DNA of 47,073 bases. Source: Acidobacteriota bacterium. Its GTDB lineage: Bacteria > Acidobacteriota > Terriglobia > Acidiferrales > UBA7541. Shown here in pieces: positions 41,058 through 47,073 of the stretch (the first letter of the stretch is position 1; the number at the start of each line of letters is the position of its first letter). The notes under the pieces were generated by a model. That model was not told where the DNA came from, searched no databases, and saw only the letters and a list, made by a program, of their open reading frames with translations. Made by a program: the position numbers and the translations under genes. Location: contig JACQDE010000081.1 in assembly GCA_016201285.1 (NCBI GenBank), positions 1 to 47,073 of the forward strand. The letters are read 5' to 3'.

Positions 41058-41399
41058 ATGACCTGCGCCAACTGCCAGAGAGAAATCGCCGCGGCGTCGA
41101 ATTTCTGCTACTACTGCGGCGCTCGCCAGGATTTCGTGGCGGCGCCGCCCCGGCCGCCCATGGCCCAGCGCTACTTGATGCGCTCCGCCACGGATAAGCG
41201 GGTTGCCGGCGTCTGCGCCGGCTTCGCCGACTACTTCGGTCTCGATACGGCGCTGGTCCGCATCCTTTGGGTGCTGCTCACGTTCTTCACTGCCGTTTTC
41301 CCAGGCGTCATCATCTACTTGGTTGCCTGGCTCGTCATGCCTGTCGCGCCGTACCCGCTGCCCGCTGCCCCTCACCCCGCCAGTGAGCAACCCAAGTAG
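41058..41399 (+). CDS. PspC-domain protein with zinc ribbon
   Basis: The 113-residue protein has a zinc ribbon (TCANCQREIAAASNFCYYCG) joined to a PspC domain: RSATDKRVAGVCAGFADYFG, LDTALVRILWVLLTFF and an amphipathic transmembrane segment AVFPGVIIYLVAWLVMP. PspC proteins take part in envelope-stress responses. GGAGG precedes ATG 41058. It and the RDD gene are consecutive and both begin with the same kind of zinc ribbon. Confidence 0.93.
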   Translation: MTCANCQREIAAASNFCYYCGARQDFVAAPPRPPMAQRYLMRSATDKRVAGVCAGFADYFGLDTALVRILWVLLTFFTAVFPGVIIYLVAWLVMPVAPYPLPAAPHPASEQPK

Positions 41400-41488
41400 C
41401 CCTCGCCATCGCCCGCGTGCGGTCGTTCGGCATCCCGCTTCTTCGGAATGCTCAATGGTGCTGTCAATCATCGAAGTGGGCGGTGTTA

Positions 41489-41522
41489 CTGGTCACTGAA
41501 AGCTGACAACTGATCGCTGACC
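41489..41522. repeat. dispersed repeat of CTGACAACTGA type
   Basis: ACTGGTCACTGAAAGCTGAC then AACTGATCGCTGAC is a degenerate run of CTGA-C units, related in style to the CCTGACAC run at 11201 that holds a promoter -35 box. It sits between convergent genes. Confidence 0.4.
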
Positions 41523-41554
41523 GCTCGTTGCAACCCACCCCCTACCGCCTTCCC

Positions 41555-41959
41555 TCACGCCTTGTCCCTGAAGATCAGTTTATCCAGCGAAATCGCCCCT
41601 GCCCCGCATGTTGCCAGCGCAAATGCGCCCACCGCCAGCGCCAGTGGATACGCATACTCGTTCACCGCCAGCACGCCTTTCCCCATGTGCGCTTTCCAGA
41701 TGGCTACCGCCATTACAACCGTGAGCAGCAATCCGGCGATCCGCGTGAAGAGCCCCGCGATCAGCAGGCACCCGCCGAACAACTCGATCGCCCCGGCCAC
41801 GTACACCAGATAGGCCGGCAGACCGATGCTCCCGAAAAACTCCACGATCCGCCGCGAATCGCCGAACAGCATCGGGTAACCCGAGTAAAAGAAAATCACG
41901 CCCAGCCCCCACCGCAGCAGGAGCAACCCCACCGGCTTCAGCTTTTCTAAAAAGTTCAT
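41555..41959 (-). CDS. DoxX family membrane protein
   Basis: The 134-residue protein has four helices and the DoxX signature: LLLLRWGLGVIFFYSGYPML, YLVYVAGAIELFGGCLLIAGL, RIAGLLLTVVMAVAIWKAH and NEYAYPLALAVGAFALATCG. DoxX proteins are linked to oxidative stress and quinone or sulfur metabolism, but their reaction is poorly defined. GGGGGAGA lies upstream of ATG 41959; in-frame codons to 42010 do not look like part of it. Confidence 0.9.
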   Translation of the reverse strand: MNFLEKLKPVGLLLLRWGLGVIFFYSGYPMLFGDSRRIVEFFGSIGLPAYLVYVAGAIELFGGCLLIAGLFTRIAGLLLTVVMAVAIWKAHMGKGVLAVNEYAYPLALAVGAFALATCGAGAISLDKLIFRDKA

Positions 41960-42166
41960 CGTCTCTCCCCCGTCCGGCTTTCCGCGCATTCTAACAACGA
42001 ATGTCTTCAACGCCGCGCGCCGAATTCACATCCATTTCGCGATCGGCTGCATTCCCCTGCCTGCTTCCTTCTTTCTCCACCCCAACATCCAACACCTTTC
42101 ACGCCTGATTCACTCTGCCTGCCTAGTGTAGAATGTGTGCGGACGCTCGCTCTGTTGAGGTGACCG

Positions 42167-43258
42167 ATGTCATCTAACGTTCGCACAATTGGCGTTTCCA
42201 CCGGCGGCGGTGATGCCCCGGGACTCAACGCCGTGATTCGCGGCCTGGTTCGCACTTCTATCAACGACTATGGCTGGCGCGTCATTGGCATCACCAACGG
42301 ATTCGACGGCCTCATCTGGCCCGAGCACTGCCGCGAGCTCACCGACGACAGTGTCCGCGGCATCCTCCCGCGCGGCGGCACCATCCTCGGCACCACCAAC
42401 CGCGGCAACCCCTTTGCCTACGTCGTCGAAGAGGCCGGCCAGAAAGTCACCAAGGATTTCTCCGCCCTCTGCATGGACAACTTGAAGCGCCTCAAGATGG
42501 ATGCGCTCGTCGTCATCGGCGGCGATGGCACTCTCTCGATCGCCCACCAGTTCCACAAGCTGGGCATGAAGGTCGTCGGCGTCCCCAAGACGATCGACAA
42601 CGACCTCTCCGCCACTGAGGTCACCTTCGGCTTCGACACTGCGCTCCATGTCGTCACCGACGCCATTGACCGCCTCCATACCACCGCCGAATCTCATCAC
42701 CGCGTCATGGTCATCGAAGTGATGGGCCGCGACGCCGGCTGGATCGCCCTCCACGCCGGCCTAGCCGGCGGCGCCCACGTCATTCTCATCCCGGAGATCC
42801 CCTTTACCATCGAAAACATCTGCGAAAAAATCCGCGACCGCGAGATGCTCAAGAAGCGCAGCTTCAGCCTCGTTGTTGTCGCCGAAGGCGTCAAGCTCCC
42901 AGAGAAGGATGCCCTCGGAAAGCCCTTCCCCGACGCCAAGCCCGGCCAGATCGGCAACACGATCGCTTTCGCCATCCGTGAGTTCACCGGCAAGGAGACC
43001 CGCGTCACCGTCCTCGGACACATCCAGCGCGGTGGCTCCCCCAGCCCCTTCGACCGCGTTTTGGCTACCCGCTTCGGCGTGCAGGCCGCCGACCTCATCG
43101 CCCGCGGTGAGTTTGGCAAGATGGTTTGCCTCCGCTGTGGAAATATTGTCGGCGTGCCGCTCGAAGAAGCGATCGGCGTGTACAAAACCGTGGATCCGAA
43201 GTCCGACCTCGTTCGCGCCGCCCGCGCCGTCGGCATCTCCTTCGGCGACCAGCCCTGA
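42167..43258 (+). CDS. pfkA: 6-phosphofructokinase
   Basis: The 363-residue enzyme phosphorylates fructose 6-phosphate to the 1,6-bisphosphate in glycolysis. The motifs are STGGGDAPGLNAVIRG, GGDGT (118-122), PKTIDND (140-146, catalytic Asp144) and MGRDAGWIALHAGLAGG. In this family GGDG favours ATP and GGDD favours pyrophosphate; the Lys in PKTIDND together with Gly in GGDGT is the combination of group III ATP-type enzymes. GAGG lies seven bases before ATG 42167. The SH3 gene's ATG overlaps its stop codon (TGATG). Confidence 0.95.
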   Translation: MSSNVRTIGVSTGGGDAPGLNAVIRGLVRTSINDYGWRVIGITNGFDGLIWPEHCRELTDDSVRGILPRGGTILGTTNRGNPFAYVVEEAGQKVTKDFSALCMDNLKRLKMDALVVIGGDGTLSIAHQFHKLGMKVVGVPKTIDNDLSATEVTFGFDTALHVVTDAIDRLHTTAESHHRVMVIEVMGRDAGWIALHAGLAGGAHVILIPEIPFTIENICEKIRDREMLKKRSFSLVVVAEGVKLPEKDALGKPFPDAKPGQIGNTIAFAIREFTGKETRVTVLGHIQRGGSPSPFDRVLATRFGVQAADLIARGEFGKMVCLRCGNIVGVPLEEAIGVYKTVDPKSDLVRAARAVGISFGDQP

Positions 43259-44295
43259 TGCGTCGCAAACTCTTCGGCACAATTCTTCTCGGCGTGCTCC
43301 TCGCTGCCGGCTATTGGCTGCTGCGCCCGGCCCGCCCGCCGGTCCGCGAACAGACCTACGTCTCCGACCGCAAAGCCGCCGTCTGGAACCGCCTCGCCAC
43401 CGTCCGCGAGCCCGTCGCCGTTCTGCGGTACGGCGAGCGCGTCGGGGTCATCGAAGACAAGCAGTTGTCCGGCACGGATTATGTCCGCGTGCTCACGCCG
43501 AGCGGCGCCACTGGCTGGATCGAAGCGCGGCACTTGATGCAAGCCAAGCTTTGGCAGCGCGCCGCCGCCAACCTCGAAAAATCGAAAACCATGCCGGCGC
43601 AGGCCCGCGGCAAGACCAAGGTCCTCACCAACCTCCGCGTCGAGCCCGGCCGCTCCGCCCCGCGCTCCTTCCAGTTGGGCCGCGATGTTTCCGTCGAAAT
43701 CCTCTCCCGCGCCGTGGTCGAACTGCCCGCCGAAGAAGCCCCCGCAAAAGAGCCGAAGGAACAGCCCGCGGAAACGCCCCAGGGCCCGCGCCGTGAAGAC
43801 TGGCTCTTTATTCGCGGCCGCGACTCCGACGCCGGCGACCTCGCCGGCTGGGTCCTCGGACGATTCATCGAGCCTGACCTGCCCGCCCCGCTCCGCGACT
43901 ACGCGGCCGGCATCCGCTTCGTCGCCTGGTTCGAGCCCAATCGCGTGCCCGTGGCCGCGCCGCTGAAGGAAGGCGAACCCGCCGGGGAAGGGAAGCCCGT
44001 CGAAATGCCGCAGTACCTCGCTGCCGGCATCATCGGCGGCGAAGGCCAGCCCTGCGACTTCACGCTCCTTCGCTTCTACACTTGGAACGCCACGCGCCGC
44101 CGCTACGAAACCGCCTACGTTGAATCCAACTTCTGCGCACGCCTGCCCCTCCGCGTCACGCCCATTCCCCACGGCGCCAACCTCGACAAAGCCGAAGCCT
44201 CCTTCTCCTTCACCGCCCTCGGCAAGGCCGGGGAAGAGACTCGCGAATACCGCATGCGTCAGAACATCATCCGCCGCCTCCGCCCCCGCCGGTAG
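43258..44295 (+). CDS. membrane-anchored bacterial SH3-like protein
   Basis: The 345-residue protein has an N-terminal membrane anchor (RRKLFGTILLGVLLAAGYWLL) and extracytoplasmic SH3b-like repeats: VREPVAVLRYGERVGVIEDK to VRVLTPSGATGWIEARHL, and TKVLTNLRVEPGRSAPRSFQ to AGWVLGRFIEPDLP. A Pro/Glu-rich linker (about 158-175) interrupts the second. SH3b domains bind peptidoglycan or other proteins. Its start codon overlaps the stop of pfkA, so it is probably translated with it, although no functional link is evident. The TAG stop lies inside a short palindrome. Confidence 0.78.
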   Translation: MRRKLFGTILLGVLLAAGYWLLRPARPPVREQTYVSDRKAAVWNRLATVREPVAVLRYGERVGVIEDKQLSGTDYVRVLTPSGATGWIEARHLMQAKLWQRAAANLEKSKTMPAQARGKTKVLTNLRVEPGRSAPRSFQLGRDVSVEILSRAVVELPAEEAPAKEPKEQPAETPQGPRREDWLFIRGRDSDAGDLAGWVLGRFIEPDLPAPLRDYAAGIRFVAWFEPNRVPVAAPLKEGEPAGEGKPVEMPQYLAAGIIGGEGQPCDFTLLRFYTWNATRRRYETAYVESNFCARLPLRVTPIPHGANLDKAEASFSFTALGKAGEETREYRMRQNIIRRLRPRR

Positions 44296-44430
44296 CACAG
44301 GCACTCCTGCCTGTGCGTCTTGGCCCTGATGCAGGGGCGCTCCCGAAGCTTCGGGATTGCTGCGCCGCGCGTGAGACAAGCTTCAGCCTGTCCCCCGTTC
44401 GTAGGGGCACGATCGATCGTGTCCCTGCAG
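44292..44430. repeat. cluster of dispersed palindromes
   Basis: GCACAGGC (44295-44302) pairs with GCCTGTGC (44309-44316). A perfect GTAGGGGCACGATCGATCGT then GTCCCTGCAG palindrome (44401-44430) ends the cluster. Between them lie CCGAAGCTTCGGGATTGCTG and GACAAGCTTCAGCCTGTC, both imperfect inverted repeats. The TAG of the first is the stop codon of the SH3 gene. Confidence 0.65.
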
Positions 44431-44503
44431 GGGCTACCCATACGCTGCACGTCTCCTTGACTTTTCGACCCCTCGACTCTTTGACTGTGGTTTAATTTCT
44501 CTC

Positions 44504-45490
44504 GTGCTTCTCCTGCGCCTCTTCTCTGCGTTCCCTCTGCGCTCTTTGCGTCTCTGCGTTGGACTTTCGTTCCTGTTGGCTGCCTCCGCCTGCTCCACCC
44601 AGCAAGCCCAGTCTCCGCCTCCCAAACCCGCGCCCCCGCCGCTCGAATTCCTCAGCGAATGGGGCACTCGCGGCAAGGGTGCTGGTCTACTTGCTGAGCC
44701 CTCACACATTGCGGCGGACCCATACGGCAACGTCTTTATTACAGACCGAGACCAAGCCGTGATTCAAAAATTCACGGCCGACGGCCACCCGCTGCTTTCA
44801 TTTGGTGATCCACTTCTGAAGAGCCCTTGGGGTATCGCTCTTGACTCTGGGGGCGGGATTTATGTCATTGACGCCCTTAGAAACAGCATTTTCATCTTTG
44901 CCCCCGAAGGCCAGCGGCTGCGCGAAATACGTTCTCGCGGCGGCCGCGTCTTCGACAATCCTCTGCAAGTGGTCGTGGACGACTCCGGCGCTCTCTTCGT
45001 TACTGAGCACTATGGTGGCTCAATACACCGGATTAGCGCCCTGGGCCGGCGCGAAAAATCCTGGGGCAGTTGGCGTTTAGAGAACATGCAGCCAGGCGAA
45101 TTCCGTCATGTCCTCGCGATCGCTCTTGACGCCTCGGGCTTTGTGTACATCGCCGATGTGAACAACGCGCGCGTTCAGAAGTTCACGCGCGACGGAGAGT
45201 ACGTTCTGCATTGGCCGCTGGAAACAGCCCCGCAGCCCTTGCCGGACTGGTGCGACCTGGCCGTCTTCCGGGATTTTGTCCTCATCCTCGATGCCTCACC
45301 ACCTGGTACCCTGCAGGTTTGGACTAAAGACGGCCAGGCAGCCCGCAACATTAGCCTTGAGGGACGACTTCACGATTGGCGAGGATCGAACGCGAAATCT
45401 ATTCCTCATTTGACCGTCAACGAAAGGGGAGACCTCTTCATTTTGGACACGAGCACCCGCCGTGTTCTCCGTTTCCGCATCAACTTCTAG
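44504..45490 (+). CDS. NHL-repeat lipoprotein
   Basis: The 328-residue product starts with a signal ending in a lipobox-like LLAASACS, so it is probably lipidated. It then shows NHL/SMP-30-type propeller blades: EPSHIAADPYGNVFITDRD, SPWGIALDSGGGIYVIDALR, NPLQVVVDDSGALFVTEHY, VLAIALDASGFVYIADVNNA and HLTVNERGDLFILDTSTRRVL. Such proteins bind extracytoplasmic ligands or partners. The start is GTG 44504. The first half of the signal peptide (FSAFPLRSLRLCV) is encoded by a family C repeat. Confidence 0.85.
   Translation: MLLLRLFSAFPLRSLRLCVGLSFLLAASACSTQQAQSPPPKPAPPPLEFLSEWGTRGKGAGLLAEPSHIAADPYGNVFITDRDQAVIQKFTADGHPLLSFGDPLLKSPWGIALDSGGGIYVIDALRNSIFIFAPEGQRLREIRSRGGRVFDNPLQVVVDDSGALFVTEHYGGSIHRISALGRREKSWGSWRLENMQPGEFRHVLAIALDASGFVYIADVNNARVQKFTRDGEYVLHWPLETAPQPLPDWCDLAVFRDFVLILDASPPGTLQVWTKDGQAARNISLEGRLHDWRGSNAKSIPHLTVNERGDLFILDTSTRRVLRFRINF
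44521..44560 (+). repeat. family C repeat forming part of a signal peptide
   Basis: CTTCTCTGCGTTCCCTCTGC then GCTCTTTGCGTCTCTGCGTT is the same repeat as at 27770. It is translated as residues about 6-19 of the NHL lipoprotein. Confidence 0.75.
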
Positions 45491-45554
45491 CCCTGCGTTG
45501 CTTTTCCGCCTTGGCCGTGCCACCATTTTGCCGGCCGCGTACTGAGGGAACGCT

Positions 45555-45755
45555 ATGCTCATCCAAAAAGTTGGAGAAACCGCGGGACTCATCTGGCTGG
45601 CGCTCGAATCTCAGGGACCGCTCAAAATGATGGCCCTAAAAAAACAGCTCAAGACAAACGACACGGTTCTGCACATGGCGCTGGGCTGGCTCGCCCGCGA
45701 GGACAAAATCGAAATGACCGCCACCGGCCGCACGTTCCTCGTCCAGCTCAAGTAG
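45555..45755 (+). CDS. small winged-helix DNA-binding protein
   Basis: The 66-residue protein has the short winged-helix layout: GETAGLIWLALESQGPL, MMALKKQLKTND (turn), TVLHMALGWLAREDKIEM (recognition helix) and TGRTFLVQLK (wing). It matches stand-alone winged-helix domain proteins of unknown targets (DUF2582-like). GAGGG lies upstream of ATG 45555. It is probably a regulator, but nothing shows its operator. Confidence 0.82.
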   Translation: MLIQKVGETAGLIWLALESQGPLKMMALKKQLKTNDTVLHMALGWLAREDKIEMTATGRTFLVQLK

Positions 45756-45780
45756 CCGCGGCTTGGCGTGTAACGCTGAT

Positions 45781-45880
45781 GTCATGAGGCCCGACGTATT
45801 CTGTCGGGCCGAAGCTCAGCGGCCCGCAGGGCCGATTCCTTCGCCGTCTTCAGGCGAAGAATCTCTCTCTTAGGGCTGGC
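45781..45880. repeat. family B repeat, long form, with nested hairpins
   Basis: GTCATGAG (45781-45788) is followed by GCCCGAC/GTCGGGC around GTATTCT (45789-45809), then CGAAG, a GGCCCGCAGGGCC hairpin and CCTTCGCCGTCTTCAGGCGA with AGAATCTC. The first and last parts are the edges of family B. This gap carries no gene. Confidence 0.6.
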
Positions 45881-45901
45881 GCTGAGGTCGGCATAGTGAC
45901 C

Positions 45902-46873
45902 ATGGCCCTTCTTCTCTCCGAATCCGACGTCCGCTCTCTGCTCACCATGCCCGTCGCCCTCGACGCGGTGGAAAAATCTTTCTTGCGTCTCGACGACGGC
46001 ACCGCCATCCTCCAGCCGCGCCAGCGCCTGCATCCGCCCGACGGCGCCTATCTGCACTACATGGCCGCCGCCGACAGTGTTTCGGGTTACATGGGCATGA
46101 AGCTCTACACCAGTTCCCGCGGCGGCTTGCGCTTTGTCGTGCCGCTTTTCCGAACCAGCACCGGCGAACTCGTCGCCCTTGTCGAAGCCGACTTCCTCGG
46201 CCAGATGCGCACCGGCGCCGCCAGCGGCATCGCCACGAAACACATGGCCCGCGCCGACGCCCGCACCGCCGGCATCGTCGGCACTGGCCTCCAGGCGCGC
46301 ACGCAGCTCGAAGCCGTCACCGCCGTTTGCAGTCTCGAACGCGTCCGCGCGTTCGGCCGCAATCCCGAGCGCCGCACGCAATTCTGCTGGGATATGTCCC
46401 AAAAGCTCGGCCTGCCCGTCGAGCCCGCCCCTTCCGCCGAAGAAGCCGTCTGCGGCTCCGACATCGTCATCGCCGCGACAAACGCTTCTTCGCCCGTCGT
46501 GCTCGGCAAATGGCTCACGCCCGGCGTGCACATCAACGCCATCGGCGCCAATTTCCCGCAGAAGCGCGAACTGGACGACGAAGCCGTCACCCGCCCGGAC
46601 ATCATTGCCGTGGATTCGGTCGAGCAATCCCGCCAGGAAGCCGGCGACCTCATTCAGGCCTTCGCCGGCGACGAGAAGCGATGGTCTGCCGTGCACGAAC
46701 TGGCCGGCATCGTTGCCGGCCGCATCTCCGGCCGGAGCAGCCGTGATCAAATCACTCTCTTCAAATCCAACGGAATTGCCATCTGGGACGTGGCCGTTGC
46801 CGCCCGCGTCTTCGAACTCGCCCGAGAACGCCAGCTCGGCACGCGCATCCCCCTCTGGGAACACTGCGGCTAG
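45902..46873 (+). CDS. ornithine cyclodeaminase / mu-crystallin family protein
   Basis: The 323-residue NAD(P)-dependent enzyme family includes ornithine cyclodeaminase, alanine dehydrogenase and ketimine reductases. The family motifs are GYMGMKLYT (active-site Lys), RTGAASGIATKHMARAD, the nucleotide-binding GIVGTGLQARTQLEAV, VIAATNASSPVV and GVHINAIGANFPQKREL. The substrate cannot be chosen from sequence alone. ATG 45902 is preferred over GTG 45896. A family B repeat lies immediately upstream. Confidence 0.9.
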   Translation: MALLLSESDVRSLLTMPVALDAVEKSFLRLDDGTAILQPRQRLHPPDGAYLHYMAAADSVSGYMGMKLYTSSRGGLRFVVPLFRTSTGELVALVEADFLGQMRTGAASGIATKHMARADARTAGIVGTGLQARTQLEAVTAVCSLERVRAFGRNPERRTQFCWDMSQKLGLPVEPAPSAEEAVCGSDIVIAATNASSPVVLGKWLTPGVHINAIGANFPQKRELDDEAVTRPDIIAVDSVEQSRQEAGDLIQAFAGDEKRWSAVHELAGIVAGRISGRSSRDQITLFKSNGIAIWDVAVAARVFELARERQLGTRIPLWEHCG

Positions 46874-47073
46874 CGTCTCATTTCAAATCTCAAATTTCAG
46901 ATTTCGAATTCCGTTCTGGAAGGAAACTCGAGAACTCTTCCCTGGCTCCTATCAGGGCGCTGAAAAACTCCCTGTTTGGAATTGTGAATGCACTCTAGTA
47001 TGCACGAAGCTCAGATGCCCGGCGTGAGTGGGCGAAATCCCTCGTCGAGGAGAAACTTCGTGCGCGGAAATAC
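46874..47073. other. right-edge region, possible repeat and IS terminus
   Basis: An AT-rich run TTTCAAATCTCAAATTTCAG (46880 on) resembles the CAAATTTGAAATTTGA-type dispersed repeat. CAGGGCGCTGAAAAACTCCC (46953-46972) resembles some transposon termini. An open frame without start, 46999 to the edge, reads ARREWAKSLVEEKLRARKY; it may be the start of a gene that lies beyond the window. I cannot name it. Confidence 0.3.

Noticed and set aside
42697..44379. 560-codon minus-strand frame opposite pfkA and the SH3 gene
   Set aside because: It spans two real genes on the other strand, has no motif and would have no ribosome site.

Overview
The window is GC-rich, densely coded bacterial DNA. The set of genes points to a free-living, aerobically respiring heterotroph, most likely an Acidobacteriota (Terriglobia-like) bacterium. 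The main clues are a 1,122-residue Oar-like TonB-dependent receptor with an N-terminal carboxypeptidase-regulatory domain, an aa3-type cytochrome oxidase operon with two subunit III genes, many PEGA/TPR/IPT-type secreted proteins, and a heavy load of short dispersed palindromes. This placement is inferred from gene content; no marker gene was compared.

Layout. 1-600: an insertion-sequence end whose transposase runs off the left edge, abutting a truncated tcmP-like gene. 700-2263: tpiA, secG and tRNA-Leu(GAG). 2476-7366: cytochrome c oxidase operon (coxB, coxA, two subunit III genes, subunit IV) and a small CxxC membrane protein. 7630-10875 (minus): an orphan zinc-finger protein, then a peroxiredoxin / DegT aminotransferase / LPG-synthase-type membrane protein cluster. 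11244-12695: a second DegT-like protein and a small Cys-rich protein. 13093-16461: TonB receptor. 16540-22215: HD-GYP response regulator, a shrunken SDR relic, a secreted protein, a CBS protein, two methyltransferases and a secreted metallopeptidase. 22339-25386: a cyclase-kinase-WD40 fusion. 25415-29951 (minus): dedA, mrfB-like exonuclease and mrfA-like helicase. 30190-37493: TPR protein, M1-like peptidase, a small possibly leaderless gene and an IPT/TIG-repeat secreted protein. 37996-46873: fused E1 alpha/beta dehydrogenase, zinc-ribbon RDD and PspC proteins, DoxX, pfkA, SH3 protein, NHL lipoprotein, small winged-helix protein and an ornithine-cyclodeaminase-family enzyme.

The most striking gene is the exported peroxiredoxin at 10309-10875 (minus). 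Its reading frame has one in-frame UGA exactly where the family has its peroxidatic cysteine (TPG-U-T), the frame stays intact and conserved on both sides, and a hairpin with an AGGAU apical loop lies about 22 nt downstream of the UGA. This is the layout of a bacterial selenoprotein with a SECIS element. Ordinary gene calling would split it into two fragments or call it a pseudogene.

The second theme is at least four families of short dispersed repeats. Many copies sit between genes, but several lie in frame inside genes (methyltransferase, M1-like peptidase, MrfB, MrfA, the kinase fusion, and the signal peptide of the NHL lipoprotein). Others supply stop codons, create false upstream starts, or appear to supply the -35 box of a promoter. 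Metabolically the window covers parts of glycolysis (pfkA, tpiA), oxoacid oxidation (E1), terminal respiration (cox) and several stress or repair functions (peroxiredoxin, MrfAB).
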